Part shown: positions 15,979 through 24,737 of the stretch, in pieces
Layout: every line of letters starts with the position of its first letter
Numbering within the stretch: position 1 is the stretch's first letter
DNA from: JAQBDA01 sp032124675
GTDB taxonomy: Bacteria; Chloroflexota; Anaerolineae; Anaerolineales; UBA4823
Length of the DNA stretch: 64,000 nucleotides
NCBI GenBank assembly: GCA_032124675.1
Contig: JAQBDA010000196.1
Span: forward strand, 1 to 64,000
Direction: 5' to 3'
Translations under genes and position numbers: made by a program
The notes under the pieces: generated by a model
Seen by the model: only the letters and a program-made list of their open reading frames with translations
Told to the model about the DNA's origin: nothing
The model's database searches: none

Positions 15979-18369
15979 ATGAAAATGAGACAATTCTTAC
16001 TCACTTTTGCACTGGCTTTTGCGACTGTTTTCTCTGCCAGCGCCAGCGAGCTGACTCCCAGCCCGCTGCCAGGGGCAGAGCTGCCCCCTGCTCCTGGTGA
16101 TCCCACGGCTAAGATCGACCGCTCAATCTACCAACTGCCGGTCCCGGCAAGCGTGATAGCCCAGGCAGATCGCTACGGCTATATCTACGATGACAGTTTA
16201 ACCCCAGCCTGGAAAGATTTGACCTCTGGCGGGACAGAGGCGGAATTTTCCTCCCGAGATGACGACACAGTTGGACCGATCAGGATGGGTTTTGGCTTCA
16301 AGTTCTATGAGAACGTCTACTCAGAGCTGTATATCAGCACCAACGGCATGCTGACCTTTGGGGAAGCCAGTGACCTATATGTAAACAGTCCCATGCCGCG
16401 GGATACTTATCCCAACAATTTTGTCACGCCCTTTTGGGATGACCTGATCATGCTGGTGGATAACAGCAGCCAGAAGATCAGCAAGGTATTCTACAAAATG
16501 GGCACAGATACCATCGGGCAATTCTTCTCCGTTGAATGGTACCAGATCGCCCGCCTGGGAAGTCAGGAGTTACTGACATTCGAGGTTGTCCTGTATGAGA
16601 ATGGCGATATCCTGTTCCAATACCACGACCTCGCCGGGGTGATTGACCAGGCAACCGTGGGGATCGAAGATGAGCATGGTGTGGACGGGCTGCTCTATCT
16701 GCACAATGCGCCTGGTCTGAGCGTATCAAAGGCGATCAAGATTACCCGGCCCGCCGTACCGGAGTGGCGTGCAAAAGTGTATCCGGATTACCGCAGCGCA
16801 TTTACATTTAAGCATCAAACAAGCCTGGATTTCACAGTCCGCAATACCGGGAACATATCTCAGCCGGATGTGTTTGATCTGAAGGTTTCGGCGATGTCTC
16901 CCGGATGGTCGCTCACATTGCTTGATAGCGATGGTAAGACCCCGTTGAATGATACAGATGGGGATGGGATTGTGGATACAGGCAGCTTGGCCCCGGGGGC
17001 TGAGGTCCAGGTGGTTGTCAGAGTAACCGCACCGGACGCTGCCATGGTCGGGGATTATATTGCCCCTATATTGACGGCAGCTTCATCGCAAAATACCAAC
17101 AAGAATGCACCGATCCAGCTGCAGGTCGCCATACCGGCGCCCTTTGCTCAGGCTTCGCTGGACTTGATGGTCGGGCCGAATGTGCGATTGATCTGGAAAG
17201 AAAATCTATACGGCACAAATCTGAACCAGGGGCAGCAGTTTACCGGCAGCAACCTGTCGTTGGTCGCCCTGCCGGATAAGAACTACATCTATACCTGGGA
17301 ACACAACACCGGCATGATGGCCAATCTGGAATACACGATCCTGAATCGTTTTGGGGTGGTTTTGAAGCCGGTAACGGTGCTCACCGATAACTCCCAGGCT
17401 ACTTATGATACCGCTGACCGGTTCCTCTCCCTTGCCTCCACTTTAAATGGTCGCGTTGGCGCGCTGTGGGTGCGTACGCTCAGCAGAGATGCAGATCAAA
17501 AGATCAATCAGAATATATACTTTGCGATCCTGGATTCGGATGGCAACACACAGGTCGCTCCTATGAATCTGACCCAGAACAATTTATGGCGGGGTCGAGA
17601 TGACTATGACATGCCGCTGTTCCTGGCTCCGAGAATTATGGCGACCGAAGATAACCGCTTTGTACTGGTGTGGGGTGATGAGCGCAACCATACGGCAGGC
17701 AGCTCATCAGATATGTACTATGCGGTATACGACCAGTACGGGATTCAGGTATTCCCGATCACAGCCTTGACCACCAGTGTGCCGGGAGAGGTGCGCTACA
17801 CCACACCGGCGCTGGTTGCACTGCCGGGCAGCCGGGCGATCGCAATGTACATAGTGAGCGACCCTGGGGATCCGGATGATCCCCAGGACGATATATCTAC
17901 CGCGGCCTATGTCGTATTAAATTCGGCCGGTAGCCTGGTAAAAAGCCAAACCATGATCGCCGGCAGCAAAGGGTCAACACCGGATGGTGTCTTCACGTCT
18001 GGTGGAAATGTGGTTTTTGGCTGGAACCTGACCGGAACTGCGCAGGTGCAGTACGTTCTGTTAGACAGCCAGGCTGTTAACGTTACCAGCGGACCGCACA
18101 GCCTGGCAACGCCTAAAGGCCGTGAAGCAGGTGTTGTATCGGTGACGATGGACGACAGCGGACATGCAGCGCTGACATGGGGTGATGCTGAGCAGAGCGA
18201 CTATCTCTCCTATACTCTGATCGATGAGAATGGGTCGATTGCAACACCGCCGATGGTCTTCGCAACCGGACTGGGAAGTGAACCATTGATCAATACCAAC
18301 TCCTATGGGTTTGGGAACGCTCCGTACGACGGAAGCTGGCAGGTCCAGTTGCCTTCCATTCAGAATTAA
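15979..18369 (+). CDS. Large secreted protein of unknown function
   Basis: A 796-residue protein with a clear signal peptide (MKMRQFLLTFALAFATVFSA, cleavage near ASA). Residues about 90-250 contain a beta-rich module with GFGFKFYENVYSELYISTNGMLTFG and FVTPFWDDL, a pattern common in secreted bacterial multidomain proteins. Residues about 270-380 look like an Ig-like/NEW3-type domain (FTVRNTGNISQPDVFDLKV, NDTDGDGIVDTG, a likely calcium loop). The rest holds recurring strands of the LVWGDERNH and ALTWGDAEQ type, suggesting a beta-propeller-like domain. There is no cell-wall anchor. It lies between TadE-like and TadG-like genes, so it may be exported or displayed with them (inference). Confidence 0.72.
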   Translation: MKMRQFLLTFALAFATVFSASASELTPSPLPGAELPPAPGDPTAKIDRSIYQLPVPASVIAQADRYGYIYDDSLTPAWKDLTSGGTEAEFSSRDDDTVGPIRMGFGFKFYENVYSELYISTNGMLTFGEASDLYVNSPMPRDTYPNNFVTPFWDDLIMLVDNSSQKISKVFYKMGTDTIGQFFSVEWYQIARLGSQELLTFEVVLYENGDILFQYHDLAGVIDQATVGIEDEHGVDGLLYLHNAPGLSVSKAIKITRPAVPEWRAKVYPDYRSAFTFKHQTSLDFTVRNTGNISQPDVFDLKVSAMSPGWSLTLLDSDGKTPLNDTDGDGIVDTGSLAPGAEVQVVVRVTAPDAAMVGDYIAPILTAASSQNTNKNAPIQLQVAIPAPFAQASLDLMVGPNVRLIWKENLYGTNLNQGQQFTGSNLSLVALPDKNYIYTWEHNTGMMANLEYTILNRFGVVLKPVTVLTDNSQATYDTADRFLSLASTLNGRVGALWVRTLSRDADQKINQNIYFAILDSDGNTQVAPMNLTQNNLWRGRDDYDMPLFLAPRIMATEDNRFVLVWGDERNHTAGSSSDMYYAVYDQYGIQVFPITALTTSVPGEVRYTTPALVALPGSRAIAMYIVSDPGDPDDPQDDISTAAYVVLNSAGSLVKSQTMIAGSKGSTPDGVFTSGGNVVFGWNLTGTAQVQYVLLDSQAVNVTSGPHSLATPKGREAGVVSVTMDDSGHAALTWGDAEQSDYLSYTLIDENGSIATPPMVFATGLGSEPLINTNSYGFGNAPYDGSWQVQLPSIQN

Positions 18370-18410
18370 TACTTAACATTGACATTGCAGCTAAGGGAGG
18401 CCATTGAGCC

Positions 18411-18854
18411 ATGAAAAAGATCAATCAAACATCAACTGAACGTGGGCAAAGCCTGGTGGAATTCTCGGTAGGCTTAGTTTTTGTGCTGGTCCTGCTGGCC
18501 GGGCTGGTCGATCTGGGCCGCGGCCTGTTCACTTATATGGCACTGCGGGATGGCGCTCAAGAGGGTGCAGCCTATGGTTCGCTGAACCCCACTGAGACCA
18601 GCACCATCCAAAACCGGGTGTACGGCAGCTCGACCATGCTGCAGAGCCTGGAAAGCCCGGGGGAGTCTCCCTCGCCGCTCGATATCCAGGTGAATATCTC
18701 CGGCAGTGCCTGCACAGGTAATGCTATTGAGGTGATCGTAGTTTATAACGATTTCCCGCTGACGATGCCTTTCGTGGGGTCATTTCTCGGATCGCAGACG
18801 GTAGATATTCATGCTTCTGCTGAGAATACGATCTTAAGCCCGAAGTGCCCGTAA
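18411..18854 (+). CDS. TadE-like pseudopilin protein
   Basis: A 147-residue protein with the TadE N-terminal motif: RGQSLVEFSVGLVFVLVLLAGLVDLGR, a Glu-containing pre-helix segment followed by one membrane helix, then TYMALRDGAQEGAAYGS. The rest is a small extracytoplasmic domain with two Cys (GSACTGN and the C-terminal KCP). It sits 41 bases after the secreted protein and 27 bases before the TadG-like gene, with AAGGGAGG upstream, so the genes are probably co-transcribed. Confidence 0.84.
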   Translation: MKKINQTSTERGQSLVEFSVGLVFVLVLLAGLVDLGRGLFTYMALRDGAQEGAAYGSLNPTETSTIQNRVYGSSTMLQSLESPGESPSPLDIQVNISGSACTGNAIEVIVVYNDFPLTMPFVGSFLGSQTVDIHASAENTILSPKCP

Positions 18855-18881
18855 TAATGTGTAGTTGGATGGAGGTAGGCA

Positions 18882-20159
18882 ATGAAGAAACGACACTCAT
18901 CTGAGAGCGGTCAGGCGATGATTTTGCTGGTGCTGGGTGTGGTGGTCTTATTCGGTTTTGCTGCCCTGGCAGTCGATGGTGGTATGACGTATTCAGACCG
19001 GCGCCATGCCCAAATGGGCTCGGATGCCGCCTCCCTCGCCGGGGGTGGGGCTGCTGCCCTGTACATGGAGAACCATGGTGTGGTATACGGTAACTTCACC
19101 TGCAGCTCTACTGCTGTGATTAATGCTCAGAACAGCAATGACCCGAATAACCCAGGAGCAAAATTATCCGCCATCAACCGGGCTGCGGACAATGATTACA
19201 CCCTCGATGTGGATATCTCTGACCAGCACGGTGTCATAACGGAATGCGGCATTGATGACCATGGTGGCTGGCAGGATAAGTATATCGATATCAAAACCAT
19301 GGTCACCAAAAATACCGAAACTACATTTGCTCATTTTGTCTTCAGCGGCCTGATGCGCAACACCGTGGAGGCGATCACCCGCGTGCGTCCGCGCAGCCCG
19401 GCGGCATACGGTCACGCCATCGTGGCGTTGAACCCGGCGAACTGCCAGGGGAATGAAAACGGAGCCGGATTTAGCGGGAATGTAAACACCTATGTAAACG
19501 GCGGTGGTATATTCTCAAATGGCTGCCTGCAGGTGAACGGAGGCTCAGGGACTACTCAGGTTACCAATGGCACCATAAATTACGGAGGGCAGGTCCAGAA
19601 TCCCGGCCAATTTTCTCCCGCGCCTCAGCCGACAGATCCCTTACCGCCCGGGTCTTATGATATCCCGGCTCCGGACTGTTCTCACCCCAGCGCTTGGAAC
19701 GGTACCGGCAACCAGCTGGAAGCACTGAGCCCGCTCTCACCGGGTCTGTATTGTGTCACCGGCAATCTGCGCCTGAATGGCAATGGTACCTTTGCCGGAC
19801 AAGACGTAACGATTGTTATGCTGAATGGAGATATGAATATCAACGGTACGGTAACCGTCCAGATCGATGCGCCTCCCAGGGAACCAGACCCGAGCCCGGC
19901 ATTGCCCGGTGTGCTGATCTATATCCCCCCCAGCAATTCGAACCCGATCACCCTGAACGGCACTTCAGATTCATATTTTGAAGGGACGGTATATGCACCA
20001 GCATCTACAATAGAATTTTCTGGAACCGGCGGAATAGCCGCTTATCATTCACAGTTTATCGGGCTGAACGTCAAAGCATCGGGAACAGCGGATATCGAGG
20101 TTATCTTCAGCGAACCGGAGCAGTTCAGCAAACCCGCTATGCTGGAATTGTATAAATGA
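18882..20159 (+). CDS. TadG-like Flp pilus assembly protein
   Basis: A 425-residue protein. The N-terminus (SGQAMILLVLGVVVLFGFAALAVDGGMTYSDRRHAQMGSDAASLAGG) is the signature of putative Flp pilus-assembly TadG-like proteins: one membrane helix followed by an outer domain. The C-terminal half contains Asn/Gly-rich repetitive strands (SGNVNTYVNGGGIFSNGCLQVNGG, LRLNGNGTFAG, DMNINGTVTV) suggestive of a right-handed beta-helix or polymer-forming fold. It is the last gene of the cluster, and a strong stem-loop follows at 20192-20221. Confidence 0.8.
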   Translation: MKKRHSSESGQAMILLVLGVVVLFGFAALAVDGGMTYSDRRHAQMGSDAASLAGGGAAALYMENHGVVYGNFTCSSTAVINAQNSNDPNNPGAKLSAINRAADNDYTLDVDISDQHGVITECGIDDHGGWQDKYIDIKTMVTKNTETTFAHFVFSGLMRNTVEAITRVRPRSPAAYGHAIVALNPANCQGNENGAGFSGNVNTYVNGGGIFSNGCLQVNGGSGTTQVTNGTINYGGQVQNPGQFSPAPQPTDPLPPGSYDIPAPDCSHPSAWNGTGNQLEALSPLSPGLYCVTGNLRLNGNGTFAGQDVTIVMLNGDMNINGTVTVQIDAPPREPDPSPALPGVLIYIPPSNSNPITLNGTSDSYFEGTVYAPASTIEFSGTGGIAAYHSQFIGLNVKASGTADIEVIFSEPEQFSKPAMLELYK

Positions 20160-20191
20160 TTTAGGAATTATGCAGATCGTAGGATAGTCTG

Positions 20192-20221
20192 TGATGGATG
20201 GGCTGTTCAGCCCATCCATCA
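20192..20221 (+). terminator. Stem-loop between tadG-like gene and SRP RNA
   Basis: A perfect 13-bp stem TGATGGATGGGCT / AGCCCATCCATCA with a GTTC loop, 32 bases after the tadG-like stop. Only a short, mixed T-tract follows on either strand. Being symmetric, it could end transcription of the tadG cluster from the left and the SRP RNA from the right. Confidence 0.7.
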
Positions 20222-20236
20222 TCTATTTAAAGAAGT

Positions 20237-20341
20237 ACCCGGGCAGGCAACCCGGCGGCACCCAGAATTTCCTCCTTACTGCTGCTTCCTCTCGGACCTG
20301 ACAGGGTTCGAAGGGTTCTGCCGCGCCGGACCCACCCGGGC
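20237..20341 (-). ncRNA. ffs: Signal recognition particle RNA (bacterial small type, 4.5S)
   Basis: The minus strand reads GGCAGAACCCTTCGAACC, then TGTCAGGTCCGAGAGGAAGC, then AGCAGTAAGGAGG: the conserved helix-8 domain of SRP RNA with the GGAAGCAGCA / GAGG internal loops. The outer arms (GCCCGGGTGGGTCCGGCG at the 5' side, GCCGCCGGG...CCTGCCCGGG at the 3' side) pair to close a hairpin of about 105 bases. This RNA binds Ffh and FtsY to target membrane proteins co-translationally. An excellent promoter lies at 20348-20376. Confidence 0.95.
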
Positions 20342-20347
20342 GTCTGG

Positions 20348-20376
20348 AATATACCTCAGGTCAGATGGCTTGTCAA
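20348..20376 (-). promoter_or_regulatory. Promoter of the SRP RNA
   Basis: On the minus strand TTGACA (20371-20376), a 17-base spacer and TATATT (20348-20353). Predicted start is about 20341, right at the 5' arm of the SRP RNA. Confidence 0.85.
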
Positions 20377-20390
20377 TAAACCACAAGGCT

Positions 20391-20441
20391 TAAAAAAATA
20401 CAGGGGCTATTGGAAGGGCATCGCCCGTCTAATAGTCCCCG
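20391..20441 (-). terminator. Intrinsic terminator after acnA
   Basis: On the minus strand GGGGACTATT pairs with AATAGCCCC across a GC-rich inner hairpin (GGGCGATGCCC), followed by TGTATTTTTTT. It lies 9 bases after the acnA stop and directly before the SRP RNA promoter. Confidence 0.85.
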
Positions 20442-20449
20442 TTTTTCTA

Positions 20450-23149
20450 TCAAAGCATGCTGCGCAGCACGCTGTGCAGGATGCCGCCGTTGCGGTAGTA
20501 CCCCACTTCGATGGCTGTGTTCAGCCGGGCGATAACTCTGAAAACCACCTGGCTGCCATCCGGGCGCTCCGCACGCACGGTCACCCGGCTATGCGGCTGC
20601 AGGTTCTCATCCAACTCTTCGATATGGTAGAGTTCCTGACCACTCAGCCCCAGTGTGTCAGCGTTCTCTCCGGGCATGAACTGCAGCGGCAGCACACCCA
20701 TACCGATCAGGTTGGAGCGGTGGATGCGCTCGTATGATTCGGCGATCACGGCTTTCACCCCCAGCAGCAGAGTGCCCTTGGCAGCCCAGTCCCGGCTGGA
20801 GCCGGTGCCGTACTCTTTGCCGGCCAGGACGACCAGCGGCACGCCCTCCTTGCGGTACTGCATGGCTGCCTCGTAGATGCTCATCTGCTCACCACCCGGG
20901 AAATGGACGGTAACGCCGCCCTCCGTGCCGGGTGCCAGCCGGTTCTTCAGACGGATGTTGGCGAAAGTGCCGCGTGTCATCACCCGGTCGTTGCCGCGGC
21001 GCGAGCCGTATGAGTTGAAGTCGCGCACTGTCACACTTTGTTCAACCAGGTATCGCCCTGCCGGGCTGTCCGCCGGGATAGACCCCGCCGGGGAGATATG
21101 GTCGGTGGTGATCGAGTCACCCAACAGCGCCAGGACGCGCGCCCCGTGGATTTCCTGGATCCCCGGCGCCTGGCGTGCCAGCCCGATAAAGAAGGGTGGT
21201 TCCTGAATATACGTCGAGCCAGATTCCCAGGTATATAGTTCACCCTCCCCACCCTGGATGGCGTTCCAGGTGGGGTTGCCGGTGAATACATTCGCGTATT
21301 TACTCCTGAACATCTCTGGTTTGACTGCTGTTGAGATCACCTGCTGGATCTCGGCTGACGTGGGCCAAATATCGCTCAAGAAAACTGGTTCGCCGTCATT
21401 GCCCTCGCCGATGGGTTCGCTGCTCAGGTCGATATCCACCGTGCCTGCCAGCGCGTAAGCCACCACCAGCGGCGGCGAAGCCAGGTAGTTGGCACGTACA
21501 TATGGGTGGACGCGGCCTTCGAAGTTGCGGTTTCCGGAGAGCACCGCGGCTGCCACCAGGTCTACACTGGTGATGGCTTTGACCACCTCGCCGGCGAGCG
21601 GTCCGGAGTTGCCGATGCAGGTCGTGCAGCCGTAGCCGACCACGTTGAATCCGAGCTCCGCCAGCGGCTCCAGCAGCCCGGCATGTTGCAGGTATTCGCT
21701 TACCACTCTGGAACCGGGCGCCAGGCTGGTCTTGACGTACGGTTTGACCGTCAGTCCCCTGGCGAGCGCTTTCTGCGCTACCAGACCTGCCCCGATCATG
21801 ACCGAGGGGTTGGAGGTGTTGGTGCAGGAAGTGATGGCGGCGATTACAACTGCGCCGTGCTTCATTTCCACCGTGCCGCCATTGGTGCCCATAACGCCGC
21901 TGCGCTGCAGTGCCTCGGGTTGAAGCGCATAACCACGCTCCTTGACCGGGGCAGTCAAGGCGCTGCGGAAGGAGGCTTTCAGCTCTTTTAGCGTTTCCCG
22001 GTCCTGTGGGCGCTTGGGGCCTGCCAGGCTGGGTTCTACCGTGCCCAGGTCGAGCTCGAGCACGTCAGTAAAGTGGGGGTCCGGGGTATCGGCTGTGCGG
22101 AACAGTCCCTGCTCTTTACAATAGCGCTCCACGCGCTGGATGACTTCATCCGGTCGCCCGGTCAGCCGCAGGTAGCGCAGCGTCTCCTCGTCTGCCGGGA
22201 AGAAGCCAATGGTAGCCCCGTACTCGGGAGCCATGTTGGCGATGGTTGCCCGGTCTGGCAGCGACATGTGCTCCAGCCCGGGGCCGAAGAATTCGACGAA
22301 TTTCTCTACCACTCCTCTTTGGCGCAGCAGTTGGGTCACGGTCAGGGTCAGGTCGGTGGCAGTGACGCCATCCTGAAGCTTGCCATACAGCTTGAAACCG
22401 ATGACGTCCGGTGCGACCATATCGATCGGCTGCCCGAGCATGGCGGCTTCGGCCTCGATGCCGCCCACGCCCCAGCCGACAACGCTCAAAGCGTTGATCA
22501 TCGTAGTGTGTGAGTCGGTTCCCACCAGGGTGTCCGGGTAAGCTAGCGGCAGGCCGTTCTCCTGCTTGGACAGCACGACCTGTGCCAGGTACTCCAGGTT
22601 CACCTGGTGCACGATCCCAGTCGCGGGTGGTACTACACGGAAGTTATCGAATGCTTTTTGACCCCAATGCAGGAACTCATAGCGTTCCCGGTTGCGCTGG
22701 AACTCCAGGTCGGCGTTACGCTGCAGTGCATCAGGGCTGGCGAAGAAATCGACCTGCACAGAATGGTCGATCACCAGGTCGACTTGCACGACGGGGTTAA
22801 TTTTACTGGCATCTCCCCCCATACGTGCCATGGCTGCCCGCATGGCAGCCAGGTCGACCACCGCCGGAACGCCGGTGAAGTCCTGCATGACCACCCTCGC
22901 AGGCAGGAAGGGCAGACCGGGGCGCTCAACAGTGCCGGGATTCCAGGCTGCCAGGTTGGTGACATCCTTGTGCGTGATCTCATTTTCGTTGCACTGGCGC
23001 AGGACAGACTCGAGCATTACGCGAATCGAGAATGGCAGCCGGTCTAGCCTGGTCAGGCCATCCTTTTCGAGCTTCTCCAGGCGGTAATACGTATAATCGC
23101 CGTGGGGTGTTTTCAGCGTTCCTTTCGCACCAAAATAATCTTTGGGCAT
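20450..23149 (-). CDS. acnA: Aconitate hydratase (AcnA type)
   Basis: An 899-residue enzyme of the aconitase A/IRP1 class, of normal length. It interconverts citrate and isocitrate in the TCA cycle using a [4Fe-4S] cluster. Three cluster Cys are visible: one in ITSCTNTSNPSVMIGAG and two in GYGCTTCIGNSGPL. Other conserved parts are VMQDFTGVPAVVDLAAMR, GTDSHTTMINALSVVGWGVGGIEAE, GDSITTDHISPAGSI, FNSYGSRRGND and the C-terminal swivel domain with GKEYGTGSSRDWAAKG. A ribosome site AGGAG lies before the ATG at 23149. It follows folP by 36 bases on the same strand and is ended by the terminator at 20391. Confidence 0.97.
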   Translation of the reverse strand: MPKDYFGAKGTLKTPHGDYTYYRLEKLEKDGLTRLDRLPFSIRVMLESVLRQCNENEITHKDVTNLAAWNPGTVERPGLPFLPARVVMQDFTGVPAVVDLAAMRAAMARMGGDASKINPVVQVDLVIDHSVQVDFFASPDALQRNADLEFQRNRERYEFLHWGQKAFDNFRVVPPATGIVHQVNLEYLAQVVLSKQENGLPLAYPDTLVGTDSHTTMINALSVVGWGVGGIEAEAAMLGQPIDMVAPDVIGFKLYGKLQDGVTATDLTLTVTQLLRQRGVVEKFVEFFGPGLEHMSLPDRATIANMAPEYGATIGFFPADEETLRYLRLTGRPDEVIQRVERYCKEQGLFRTADTPDPHFTDVLELDLGTVEPSLAGPKRPQDRETLKELKASFRSALTAPVKERGYALQPEALQRSGVMGTNGGTVEMKHGAVVIAAITSCTNTSNPSVMIGAGLVAQKALARGLTVKPYVKTSLAPGSRVVSEYLQHAGLLEPLAELGFNVVGYGCTTCIGNSGPLAGEVVKAITSVDLVAAAVLSGNRNFEGRVHPYVRANYLASPPLVVAYALAGTVDIDLSSEPIGEGNDGEPVFLSDIWPTSAEIQQVISTAVKPEMFRSKYANVFTGNPTWNAIQGGEGELYTWESGSTYIQEPPFFIGLARQAPGIQEIHGARVLALLGDSITTDHISPAGSIPADSPAGRYLVEQSVTVRDFNSYGSRRGNDRVMTRGTFANIRLKNRLAPGTEGGVTVHFPGGEQMSIYEAAMQYRKEGVPLVVLAGKEYGTGSSRDWAAKGTLLLGVKAVIAESYERIHRSNLIGMGVLPLQFMPGENADTLGLSGQELYHIEELDENLQPHSRVTVRAERPDGSQVVFRVIARLNTAIEVGYYRNGGILHSVLRSML

Positions 23150-23185
23150 TCAGATCTCCTTACATTTTCAGGATTTACGCAATTG

Positions 23186-24133
23186 CTAGAGAGGCTGTGC
23201 TGCGCGCCGGACAATTGCGTCTGCCATCCGGGTTACCCGCAGCATATACTCGACATCGTGTACTCGGACGATGTCACCGCCGCGTACGATTCCGATCGTC
23301 ACCGCGGCAGCGGTGCCTTCCTGGCGCTGCTCGGTCGGCAGGTCGAGCGTGTAACCGATAAAAGATTTTCGCGATGGACCGAACAATACCGGGAATCCCA
23401 GGGAGCGTATCTCATCCAGGCGGTCTAGCAGTTCGAGGTTTTGCTCGACGGTTTTGCCGAAACCGATCCCCGGGTCTAGAATAATCTGCTCGTCCGTAAC
23501 CCCGGCTGCGCGGGCGATCTCGACGCTTTCCAGCAGCTCACGCTGGATGTCGGCGAGCAAGTCATCGTATGGGATGCCGATATACCGCCCTCCCAGGCGT
23601 TCTTTGATCTCAGCATTTGCCCAAGAGCTGCGGTTGTGCATCAGTACAACCGGGACGTTGTGCCTGGCGGCTAGGCCTGCCAGGTCGGGGTCGGCCTTGA
23701 ACCCCCAGACATCGTTGACCATGCTTGCCCCGGCTCGAATGGCGGCTTCTGCTACCCCGGCCCGGTAGGTATCAATAGAGACCGGGACGTCCAGGCGGGA
23801 CACCAGCATCTGGATGACCGGTATCACACGCTCGATCTCTTGTTCTTCGGTGACCGGCTGCGAGCCGGGACGAGTGCTCTCGCCGCCAACGTCAAGGATA
23901 TCCACCCCTGCCTTGACGAATCTCTCCGCCTGCGAGAGTGCCAGGGAGAGCACACCTGCCCCGTTCTCCGGCTGGTCTTCCAGGGGGTCAGCCCCGACCA
24001 GCCCGTCGCCGGAAAAGCTGTCGGGCGTGATATTCAATATCCCCATTACGTAGGTGCGGGAGCCCCAGACGAGCTTCCGGTCTCGGAGTGTCAGGTTGGA
24101 CGCAAAGATCATTGATCCCTGGTTATTCGGCAT
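23186..24133 (-). CDS. folP: Dihydropteroate synthase
   Basis: A 315-residue TIM-barrel enzyme that joins 6-hydroxymethyl-dihydropterin pyrophosphate with p-aminobenzoate in folate synthesis. Motifs: VMGILNITPDSFSGDG, VDILDVGGESTRPGS, PVSIDTYRAGVAEAAIRAGASMVNDVWG, VVLMHNR, LDPGIGFGKTVEQNLELL and FGPSRKSFIG. It is slightly longer than most because of its N-terminus; an alternative ATG at 24112 (MIFASN) with AGGGA just upstream may be the true start. folK lies two genes upstream on the same strand. Confidence 0.95.
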   Translation of the reverse strand: MPNNQGSMIFASNLTLRDRKLVWGSRTYVMGILNITPDSFSGDGLVGADPLEDQPENGAGVLSLALSQAERFVKAGVDILDVGGESTRPGSQPVTEEQEIERVIPVIQMLVSRLDVPVSIDTYRAGVAEAAIRAGASMVNDVWGFKADPDLAGLAARHNVPVVLMHNRSSWANAEIKERLGGRYIGIPYDDLLADIQRELLESVEIARAAGVTDEQIILDPGIGFGKTVEQNLELLDRLDEIRSLGFPVLFGPSRKSFIGYTLDLPTEQRQEGTAAAVTIGIVRGGDIVRVHDVEYMLRVTRMADAIVRRAAQPL

Positions 24134-24170
24134 CGTTCAGTGCAGTGCTGGATTGCAGCTGGCGAGCAGT

Positions 24171-24596
24171 CTAAACCACCAAAGTCAGCGGTCTGTTCAG
24201 CCAGGCCTCGGCTTCATCGATATTGGAGAATAAACTCATTTCAACCCCGCCCGGGGTGGTCAGTGCGGCGATCTGGCGCAGTTTCTGGACTACCTCATTA
24301 TTACTGGCGAGGACTGCCAGGCGGATGTTACGCACTGCCGGGTCATTGTTTACCTCGACTGCGTACTGGATTGCCAGGTCGGGTAAATCATTAAGCATTC
24401 GCAGATCGTACAGGTTGCGGGTCAGGCGGTCGGATTCATAGAGATGGTCCAGGGAAAATTCGCGCCAGTGTTCCAGCGTCGCGGCTGAGAGATCGGAAAA
24501 GACGAAATTCATACCGCCGTCAGAGCGGCGTGTGACCGTATAGCCAATGCCAGGGGCCGGTTCCCAGTTTAGAGGTTTTACTTCTACATCGTTCAT
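24171..24596 (-). CDS. Small SpoIIAA/STAS-like protein of unknown function
   Basis: A 141-residue soluble protein. The alternation FVFSDLSAATLEHWREFSLDHLYESDRLTRNLYDLR ... IRLAVLASNNEVVQKLRQIA ... VEMSLFSNIDEAEAWL resembles the SpoIIAA-like/STAS alpha-beta fold, in which a C-terminal segment F-x-x-x-x-E-A-x-x-W-L is typical. No catalytic motif is visible. It lies between folK and folP on the same strand, but nothing in it suggests a folate enzyme. Confidence 0.6.
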   Translation of the reverse strand: MNDVEVKPLNWEPAPGIGYTVTRRSDGGMNFVFSDLSAATLEHWREFSLDHLYESDRLTRNLYDLRMLNDLPDLAIQYAVEVNNDPAVRNIRLAVLASNNEVVQKLRQIAALTTPGGVEMSLFSNIDEAEAWLNRPLTLVV

Positions 24597-24737
24597 GCTG
24601 TTTCTCCTATTCCCGGTATACTCTCTTTCGCTGATAATCTTACCCGGAATCTCCCTGATTGTCAGCGGGTATATATTTTATACGATTTTCCATCAAAATT
24701 GAACCTGTCCAGCGGACAGAGCAGGCACGAAGGTTAT

